Shown one piece after another: positions 1 through 6,600 of a DNA stretch of 8,485 bases; the first letter of the stretch is position 1; every line of letters starts with the position of its first letter. The notes beneath the pieces were generated by a model, which worked only from the letters and a program-made list of their open reading frames with translations, searched no databases and had not been told where the DNA came from. A program made the position numbers and the translations under genes. This stretch comes from Nitrospinaceae bacterium (GTDB lineage Bacteria; Nitrospinota; Nitrospinia; Nitrospinales; Nitrospinaceae), in NCBI GenBank assembly GCA_029261615.1, contig JAJDAX010000100.1, positions 1-8,485 of the forward strand, written 5' to 3'.

Positions 1-36
1 ATACTCCCAACCAATCCAGGGTTTTACAGCAGGAAA

Positions 37-53
37 CACCAGGGCTTCTGGTG
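37..53. repeat. Small inverted repeat CACCAG/CTGGTG
   Basis: A perfect 6-bp inverted repeat with a 5-nt loop. No T-tract follows on either strand, so it is not a canonical terminator. It may be chance or part of an upstream coding sequence. Confidence 0.25.
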
Positions 54-182
54 AATTCGAGCGTTCACAACCTGGAAGTCAATTTATAAAACCGCCTTTA
101 ATTTTTTTGGCAGATCAGGCCAATTTCCCGCATAATAACTTCTACCCCATTCAGCGCAAACTAAAACCGGTATCGTCAGGTT

Positions 183-200
183 TTCGGGAGATAACCCGAA
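183..200. repeat. Inverted repeat TTCGGG/CCCGAA
   Basis: A perfect 6-bp inverted repeat around the loop AGATAA. It is followed by GACAAAAAAC on the plus strand and has no T-run on the minus strand, so a terminator role is doubtful. It lies about 200 bp before the predicted pilin promoter, so an operator or mRNA hairpin role is possible but unsupported. Confidence 0.25.
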
Positions 201-284
201 GACAAAAAACGGCAATCGGTGTATGTTTTTTTATAAGTATTTTGAGGCTATACGATTATTATGTAAATTAATTTTTGCAGAACA

Positions 285-300
285 ATGTGCGAAGGCACAT
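285..300. promoter_or_regulatory. Candidate activator site: inverted repeat ATGTGC-GAAG-GCACAT
   Basis: A perfect 6-bp inverted repeat with a 4-nt centre. It spans about -118 to -103 relative to the start site predicted from the sigma-54-type element at 376-392. That is the usual distance range for enhancer sites of bacterial enhancer-binding proteins such as PilR/NtrC types. The symmetry and distance are seen in the sequence; the binding role is inferred. A single short repeat can also arise by chance. Confidence 0.35.
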
Positions 301-375
301 AAGTCAGGTTGCATAGTACGTTGTAAATAAAAGGCTTTATTTTTCCATGAAAACTTTTTAATAATAACGGAGAAT

Positions 376-392
376 TTGGCTTAATAATTGCT
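376..392 (+). promoter_or_regulatory. Sigma-54 (RpoN) -24/-12 type promoter element for the pilin operon
   Basis: The sequence TTGGCTTAATAATTGCT matches the sigma-54 pattern: a TTGGC -24 block and a TTGCT -12 block, with exactly 10 nt between the GG (378-379) and the GC (390-391). The bases between the blocks (TTA instead of ACG) are off consensus. The predicted transcription start is near 403. This matters for the first gene: its upstream ATG at 406 would be almost leaderless, with its GAGAGG outside the mRNA. The ATG at 496 keeps its ribosome binding site. Pilin genes are often RpoN-dependent, through PilR in several families, which fits the context. I found no better sigma-70 element nearby. 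Confidence 0.6.
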
Positions 393-485
393 GTGAGAGG
401 CTTGTATGTCAACCATGAAATGGGTCAGGGAAATGAGAAAAATAGTAAACGCAGACAGAGGTCTTGAAAGCTTAAGACTGAAGCG

Positions 486-490
486 AGAGG
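486..490 (+). promoter_or_regulatory. Ribosome binding site deciding the start of the first pseudopilin (ATG 496)
   Basis: AGAGG lies 5 nt before the ATG at 496. That start gives a 9-residue basic leader (MRFSSNQKG), typical for class III prepilins. A second AGAGG (396-400) lies 5 nt before the ATG at 406, so ribosome binding alone does not separate the two starts. Leader length and the predicted transcription start favour 496. Confidence 0.5.
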
Positions 491-495
491 GTGGG

Positions 496-1074
496 ATGCG
501 TTTTTCTTCCAACCAAAAGGGATTCACTCTTGTTGAAATGCTTACGGTTGTTGCCATTATTGGAATCCTGTCTTCAGTTGCAATTCCCAGTTTTCATGTC
601 TGGCTTCATAAGTATCGTGCGGATTCTGAGGCCACCCGGCTTTATTTTAATCTGATGGCTTCAAAACAACGTGCTATCAGAAATAACAGCACGGTTATCG
701 TGACCTTTTCGCCAGGAACAAACTCTTACTCCATTCATGATGACATCAATGAAAATGGGGCTGCAGACGTCGGAGAAAATGTTGATCAGGTCTTCCTTGA
801 CCCTGATAGCAATATGATTTTTGGGGCCGTTCCTGGTCTTTTAGGTGTATGGGGTGCGGCGATTACGAATCCTGTTTCTTTGAATGGCAGTACTTCAGTT
901 AGTTTTTTTTCCGCAGGTAGGGCAGACCGTAGCGGTGCTATCTACTTAATACCTAGTGGGGATTTGCCAATAGCAAAAAAGGAAAATCAGAGGGCCATCA
1001 AAATTATTCAGGCAACAGGCAATTTGGAAGTCATGAAATTTACGGCAAATGGTTCACCGGGACCGTGGAGTTAA
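496..1074 (+). CDS. GspH/FimT-type minor pseudopilin (prepilin)
   Basis: Minor pilin subunit of the type IV pilus tip or priming complex, equivalent to FimU/FimT and GspH. From ATG 496 it is 192 residues. The leader MRFSSNQKG is followed by FTLVEMLTVVAIIGIL, giving prepilin peptidase cleavage after Gly9, Phe at +1 and Glu at +5 (E14). The hydrophobic helix then runs to about residue 30, and the mature protein is 183 residues. Residues 83-94 form an EF-hand-like loop (D-x-N-x-N-G-x-x-D-x-x-E), a likely calcium site in the globular domain; similar loops recur in this family. An in-frame ATG at 406 would add 30 charged residues (39-residue leader). It also has a good ribosome binding site, so annotation there is possible. 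The gene is first in the operon, and pilV starts 3 nt after its stop. The family call is secure; the start is less so. Confidence 0.88.
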   Translation: MRFSSNQKGFTLVEMLTVVAIIGILSSVAIPSFHVWLHKYRADSEATRLYFNLMASKQRAIRNNSTVIVTFSPGTNSYSIHDDINENGAADVGENVDQVFLDPDSNMIFGAVPGLLGVWGAAITNPVSLNGSTSVSFFSAGRADRSGAIYLIPSGDLPIAKKENQRAIKIIQATGNLEVMKFTANGSPGPWS

Positions 1075-1077
1075 AAA

Positions 1078-1635
1078 ATGAATCCTGAAATTACAGAAAA
1101 TTCTGAAATAAAAAAGCGCAATCAAAATCATCGTGAATCAGGGTTCACCTTGATCGAAGTGTTGATCAGCATGGCTATTTTTTCCGTCGGTATTTTGGGC
1201 CTGATGACCTCCATTGGTGTGGTGATGGATTATCAGAGAGATGCAGACGACATGACTCAGGCGACTCTTTTGACAAAGCAACAAATTGAAAAATTCAAGG
1301 CGGTTGGTGCCAATGAAAACTCTCTGGTGGGTGGTACCTACAGCTACGATTATTTGGTCGGAGGCTTCAAAACGGTTGCCGGGCTTACTGAGGATTCGGA
1401 TTTTCAGTGGTCGACCAAGTCCCCTCATGATGTGTTCGGGAAATTTACACGGTCCACCGCGATGACTGTTATGGCAGGTACCGGGCAGTCCTGGGGGGAT
1501 TTTACCGTTGCCAATCAACCTTTTATCCGATTTGTCAAGGTTGACGTTGTTACATCTTGGGTTGGATCCAGAGGGGCCAATAAAAATGTCAGTATATCGG
1601 TGGTGATGAACCGACGGAGAATCCTTCAACAATGA
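1078..1635 (+). CDS. pilV: PilV-type minor pilin
   Basis: Minor pilin equivalent to GspI of type II secretion, expected to join the PilX and PilW types in a tip subcomplex. The 185-residue protein has a 22-residue hydrophilic leader ending in ESG, then FTLIEVLISMAIFSVGILGL with Phe at +1 and Glu at +5 (E27). The motif continues into a segment rich in Gln and Asp (about 52-73), typical of PilV. The C-terminal strands (about 149-180, FIRFVKVDVVTSWV then VSISVVMNRR) match the usual PilV ending. GGAG at 1067-1070 lies 7 nt before the ATG. The start is 3 nt after the previous stop, so translation is probably coupled. No alternative Met precedes the cleavage site, so the longer-than-average leader stands. 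The length is normal for the family. Confidence 0.88.
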   Translation: MNPEITENSEIKKRNQNHRESGFTLIEVLISMAIFSVGILGLMTSIGVVMDYQRDADDMTQATLLTKQQIEKFKAVGANENSLVGGTYSYDYLVGGFKTVAGLTEDSDFQWSTKSPHDVFGKFTRSTAMTVMAGTGQSWGDFTVANQPFIRFVKVDVVTSWVGSRGANKNVSISVVMNRRRILQQ

Positions 1636-1675
1636 ATAGTCTGAAAAGTCCGAATCCATTTAGGGAGACAAGACA

Positions 1676-3580
1676 ATGAGCGTCCATATAACCCGTTCCA
1701 AAGGCCAGGGCATTAATGCGCTGAATGGTGAACGTGGTTCTACCTTAATTGTATTTCTAATCATCCTGGCGGTGCTGGCGACAATCGCGGCTGGAACCAT
1801 GACCGCAATCAACCTGAATTATCAGGCCTCCGGTGCCCATCGGGATGGTAACGAAAGTTATTACGCAGCGGAAACCGCTCTGGACGTTGGCGCTGGAAGA
1901 ATCCTCTGGGAATTTGAAAACCTCAGTGAATACACAAACTCAACAGATTTTGGTGGTGACGCCGATGGTTGGGTTGATGTGGCGAATGTGGATGTCGGGT
2001 TCAATGAGATCAACGGATTTTCCATGGAATATCGTGTGATCCAGGATACAGCCCGTTTCTTTTACCAGACACAGACAGGGCCAAACATTATTTCCCATTA
2101 TGCCTACCAGTTTAATGTGGAAGGTCGGGCTACAGCTACTGATGGCAGTGGTGCGACTGAAACGCTTAAGGAAACAATGCGGGTTCTGAATACCCCGCTC
2201 GTTCAATACTTCTTGTTTTTTGGAGGCTCAGGGTCAGAGGCAGATCTGGAACTCAATTCCGGGCCTCCCCAGAACAGTTGGGGCCGGGTGCACACCAATG
2301 GCAATTTGTATTACGGTGCCCAGACAACGTTCAATTACAGAGATTACGACATGAACGGTCTGACAACCCCCATGTCCTGGTCTGTGGCCGGTGACATGAT
2401 CAATACATGGAAGCCCGGTGGCTATTCAGGTGGTCTCAATCCGATTGTGTTGAAAACCACAATCAACGGTTCTGGCGACATGAACCCAAACGCCAGCATT
2501 AGTGGAACTTTTCTCGCTTCGAACTCCACACATGTGGACACGCTCAATAACACCTGGAATGGCTATGTCCAATTAGGCGTGCCCATCAAGCGGGCACCGG
2601 GGCAAACACAGTTCGTAAGGGACGGTTTTTATGAAGACCGGTCAAGAGATCCAAAACGAGGGGATGTTCATGGTATCACCATTGTAGGACAGGGTACCCT
2701 GACGGCCGGAGGTACCGGTATTAGAGTTTTCGTTTCTCAACCCGCTCCAAATACGGAAGTCACAGATCTGATTGCCAATGGGGAATCCTCTACCGGTGTC
2801 GCGATAGCTAATTTCCTCACCCCTATTTTGGACAACCCGAGTGCATTCTGGGATTGCCGGGAGAACGACCGGGTCAGCACCACAGATATTGACTTGTATG
2901 CCCTGGAGACTTGGTATCAAGCTTATTTAAACGATTTAGGCGAGGTATTTCCAGCAAGCGGGCTCTTGATATACACGTCCCGTTCTCCGGATGCCGCTTT
3001 TCAAAATAACGTAGCAGGTGTATTACAAGGGATTCGTTTTCGGGTCATTGATGGAGGTACGGGGTCCCTCCCGGGTGTTTTGGATGAAACCACAGTGGCG
3101 ACGGATAATCCTTACTATGTGCAAGGCGATTTCAACGTCAATGCCCCCACAGTGGGAGTGGCCATTGTAGGCGATGGCTATAACGTGCTGTCCAATGCCT
3201 GGAATGATGCCACCAAAGTGTGCAATGGCTCTAACTCTCCTTTTCCCACAGAGACGACACATAATCTGGCCGCGTTTTCCGGGATTGTGCCCACCGGCGG
3301 AGGAGTGTTCAGTGGAGCGTTCATTAACTATCCCCGTTTTCATGAGTGCTGGCAACGTTCCGCCTGCGGCGGTGGATCCACGATCCCGATGAATATCAAC
3401 GGATCGTTGATTAATCTCTGGACCAGTCAGCAGGGAACCAGCCCATGGCAGTTAAGTGGTCACTATTACAACGCACCGCAGAGAAATTACGGCTGGGATG
3501 TCAATTTTGACAATCCCAGTTATTGGCCGCCCTTTGTTCCTGCGATCTACACAATGGAACGCGACAGTTTCGTTGAATAA
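1676..3580 (+). CDS. Oversized PilX-type minor pilin with large C-terminal beta-rich domain
   Basis: Minor pilin with a PilX-like N-terminus. A 21-residue leader ending in ERG is followed by STLIVFLIILAVLATIAAG and then NYQASGAHRDGNESYYAAETAL (about 48-69), the usual PilX signature. Position +5 is Val, not Glu, as in GspK-type pilins that cap the tip. At 634 residues it is about three times the length of classical PilX. The extra part has GRVHTNGNL (203-211), DNPYYVQGDFN (477-487), a VAIVGDGYNVLSNAW block (495-509) and a closing LWTSQ...YYNAPQR...GWD block (581-608). I recall these from long PilX-like proteins of deltaproteobacterial type, but cannot name a function. There are four cysteines (394, 516, 558, 564), which could form disulfides outside the cell. 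AGGGAG at 1662-1667 lies 8 nt before the ATG. The gene follows pilV by 40 nt and precedes the PilW-type gene by 23 nt. Confidence 0.82.
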   Translation: MSVHITRSKGQGINALNGERGSTLIVFLIILAVLATIAAGTMTAINLNYQASGAHRDGNESYYAAETALDVGAGRILWEFENLSEYTNSTDFGGDADGWVDVANVDVGFNEINGFSMEYRVIQDTARFFYQTQTGPNIISHYAYQFNVEGRATATDGSGATETLKETMRVLNTPLVQYFLFFGGSGSEADLELNSGPPQNSWGRVHTNGNLYYGAQTTFNYRDYDMNGLTTPMSWSVAGDMINTWKPGGYSGGLNPIVLKTTINGSGDMNPNASISGTFLASNSTHVDTLNNTWNGYVQLGVPIKRAPGQTQFVRDGFYEDRSRDPKRGDVHGITIVGQGTLTAGGTGIRVFVSQPAPNTEVTDLIANGESSTGVAIANFLTPILDNPSAFWDCRENDRVSTTDIDLYALETWYQAYLNDLGEVFPASGLLIYTSRSPDAAFQNNVAGVLQGIRFRVIDGGTGSLPGVLDETTVATDNPYYVQGDFNVNAPTVGVAIVGDGYNVLSNAWNDATKVCNGSNSPFPTETTHNLAAFSGIVPTGGGVFSGAFINYPRFHECWQRSACGGGSTIPMNINGSLINLWTSQQGTSPWQLSGHYYNAPQRNYGWDVNFDNPSYWPPFVPAIYTMERDSFVE

Positions 3581-3592
3581 ACTCAATTGACC

Positions 3593-3598
3593 AGGTGA
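3593..3598 (+). promoter_or_regulatory. Ribosome binding site setting the PilW-type start at ATG 3604
   Basis: AGGTGA lies 5 nt before ATG 3604. An in-frame GTG at 3595 overlaps this motif and has no ribosome binding site of its own at the right distance, so ATG 3604 is preferred. The choice changes the leader only from 19 to 16 residues. Confidence 0.6.
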
Positions 3599-3603
3599 AC
3601 ATT

Positions 3604-6600
3604 ATGAAAAGCCTCAAGCAACATCAATATAAATGGAACGATCAGAGCGGTTTCACCTTAATGGAATTGATCGTCTCTGCGGCAATCTCAATTATGGTGC
3701 TGGGCATGGTAGCCCAGGTTTTCACCCAACAGCGGGCGGCTTTCACCAACCAGACCAATATGGCCAAGATGGTGGCCAATGGTCGGGGAGCGGTGGAATT
3801 TGTCACTCGCGCAGTTCAAAACGCAGGCTACCATGTTATACGGGGTGGGAAAATTCTCAGCGCGGGTGACCATTACATTACAACCGTATCCGACCTGGAC
3901 GATGACAGCGTGGTTGAAGGCAATGAAGTTTTGACTTATGTCGTTAGCAGCGTCGGTGGAGCCGATAACCGTTCCCTTACATTTCCTGCTTATTTTGATA
4001 TGAATGGTGATGGGCTGCTAAGTTCCTCCGAAAACCAAAGTTATACAGTTAACTATTCTCTGACCGGTCCGCCTTTCAATTTGTTGCAATTCAACCCCAA
4101 GGCTGATGGAACTGTAGAAAGTTACGTGGTCGCGGAAAATATCGATAACCTGGTTTTTCGTTTTTATGATCCCAGTGGTATTGAAATGGGTGTCAGTGCA
4201 GTCGACAGTTCCGTCCCAACCAAAACCAATGGGCTCAACGACCTTCCTGTTGTTCTCGAAACATCTGATCTCCAGAGCATTCGGACTGTTAGTATGGAGT
4301 ACATGGTGCGGACCAAAGATGAAGATGAAAATCCGCAGTTTTCTAGCACCGGTGCCCACCTGGCTGGCAGTGCGGCAACACAGTTGACCGTAACACCTAC
4401 ACAAACAGTAAGTAATTACACTGATTCCTTCCGGCGCAGGACTATGACGGCGCAGGCATCACCACGTAACCTGGGTCTGGCACCTTTTGGCCGGATCACG
4501 CTGCAACCCACAAATAATCCGGTCACTTGTCCGGCAACCTCGACACCATTTACCGTGACCGCTGTAGATTCGGCAGGTTCTCCAATTGATAACTGGGACG
4601 TAAATCTGCGAGTCAACAATGCAGGAACCGTGAGTCTTTCAACAGGTTCAGTGACTACAGATTCTCAGGGTGAGGCCAGTGGATCTATCAGTTACGATTG
4701 GTCTGTTCCCAATATCACTGCCACCATGTCTGCGGATGCCCAATGGACTGATCTGGACGGTACGCTCAGGTCCGTCATCACTTCTGTCCCGGTTTCCTTT
4801 GTTTCGCCAAGCGGTGCCGGAGTATTCGACAATTTTGATGATGGTGATTCCAACGGTTGGGCGGAAGTCGATCCTGCTCAATGGGAAGTAGATAATGAAG
4901 AATACAAGCTCATCGATCAACCCACCGGTACAGTCGCCGGCATCAATCCCGTTTTTCAGGGGGCAGCGAGTGCTGGAGATCAGATAAGCATAGGCAGCTA
5001 TGCGATTACTTCAGGTGTCAGCGGAACGAGCAAGCTTGTGGTGGGTGTTGGTGCAGAAGCCGCCATTACCGGCGGCACCCCCGCTGTTCTGAACCCTCAG
5101 GAATTTTCAAATGGAGGTGGTGCTTCCACCACTTTCACTACCGGTACCTATACGGTTCCAAACCCGACCAGTGCAGGCAATACCCTCAAGCTGGTTGTGG
5201 TGGTGTCCACCGAAGACAACAGCAGTGGTGACCTCACTTCCAACACCGCCACGTTTGGCGGGGTACCGATGACAAGGATCGCCGGGCAACAGAACAATAG
5301 TTCGTTTGAAGCCGCCACGACCATGTATTACCTCGATGTTACCGGAGGGCAAACCGGTACCATTACCGCTAATTGGGCGATCACCCAAAGTCATCAAGTT
5401 GTCACGGCAGTCACTTTGGAAAATGTCGCAACGGGTGATCCGGAAGTTCCGGGTGCCGGATTTTTTAACGCTGGCGGCAACGTGACCAATGCGGCAGTAA
5501 CGACTTCCACTGATAATACCCTGCTTGTTTTGGGTGGCACGACTGGCGACACCGATTCAGTCACTCCTACGGGGACAGGCCATACCATCCACAACAACAA
5601 CAACACCACAGATGGTGGCACCATGCGCGGTGCTTTGGGCACGGCTTTGGTGCCAACTGCAGGAACCGTAACGGGACTTGGGATGAGTGGCAGTGCTAAC
5701 CGGAGTTCTCTTGTTATCGCCGGGTTTGCACCGTTCTCAGCGGGAAGTGTCACACCTGATTCTGTTACTTATCAAGGTAATCCCATGAACCAGGTGGCTA
5801 CATCCCAGTTTGTGTCGGGTTCGAATGTTACCGGCACGACCTTGTATGAACTGGATGTAGACGATGGAAATACCGGTGCCATTGTTGTGAATTGGCCATC
5901 AGACACTACTGAACGTATGGTCTCGGCTATTACCCTCAATGATGTTGAGCTGGGCCCGATTGTTCCCGCCCAGACGGGTAGTGTTTCCAATGAAAATAAC
6001 GGCGCGACCGTAATTCCTGATATTCCCACCACCCAGGGATCGCTGGGGGTTTCTTTTGGATTTCAAAACCATACTTCAAAAGTAGTTCAGATGGGCGCGA
6101 GCCACAATCTTAATGTGGATGAACAGACTGTTAATCCCACCAGTGTAACCTGGGGAGGGATGGGTACTGTCAGCGTTCTGGCCGATGGCACCCTGTCAGG
6201 TTACGGCTATTCGGGCAACCATACACGCCGTGCTGCCGTCATGGCAAACTTTGGTCCGGCGGCAGTCAACACCGCTGATCAGTTTACATCCACTGGTTGC
6301 CAACCCTGGTCTGATATAGAAGTTCTTGTGAAAATGAAAAACAAAGGTAATGTCGGCGCACCTCGCAATGCAGGGGTAGTTGTTCGAAGCGTGGACATCA
6401 ACAACTACTATTTTGTACAGCTACAGCATGATGGTTCAGCTAATCCAATTAAATACAACCTGTCCCTGATAAAAAATGATGGCGGCACCATATCAACCGT
6501 GGGTGGACCAACAGCAGTTGATTTCAATGTCTCCACGCCGGGAACCCCGGTCGACCATTACTTAAGGATCAGGCTGGTGGGTGAGGATTTTAAAATCCGC

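Larger units (their letters stand above)
1..375. other. Upstream region without a confident gene; start-less open frame at 2-268
   Basis: This AT-rich stretch precedes the pilin operon. Frame 2 on the plus strand stays open from the window edge to a TAA at 269-271 (89 codons), with no ATG or GTG start in frame. The translation contains stretches such as PLIFLADQANFPHNNFYPIQ that I do not recognise. A shorter frame, open from position 3 to a TAA at 87-89, ends in LLVNSSVHNLEVNL. Either could be the 3' end of a gene starting outside the window, but chance openness is equally plausible. The minus strand has only very short frames here. No tRNA, CRISPR or insertion-sequence ends are visible. The AT-rich part at about 230-375 is typical of a promoter region. 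Confidence 0.35.

Noticed and set aside
107..123. Hairpin TTGGC/GCCAA near a T7 run as a terminator
   Set aside because: The T-run lies before the stem on the plus strand and becomes an A-run after it on the minus strand, so it is not a terminator in either direction.
294..313. Possible sigma-54 element GGCAC ... TTGCA
   Set aside because: The GG and GC are separated by 15 nt instead of 10, so this pair cannot form a -24/-12 promoter. The correctly spaced pair is at 376-392.
1..405. c-di-GMP (GEMM) riboswitch upstream of the pilin operon, as seen in Geobacter-like bacteria
   Set aside because: I found none of the conserved GEMM segments in this region, and the predicted transcription start at about 403 leaves no room for a leader riboswitch before the ATG at 496.
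1138..1659. Minus-strand open frame of 173 codons opposite pilV
   Set aside because: It lies almost entirely over pilV, which has clear pilin motifs and good start signals. Its translation is rich in His, Cys and Arg with no recognisable domain, so it is a shadow frame.
5394..5753. Minus-strand open frame of 119 codons inside the PilW-type gene
   Set aside because: Its Val/Pro/Thr-rich translation is the expected reverse reading of a Thr/Gly/Asn-rich repeat. It has no ribosome binding site or domain.
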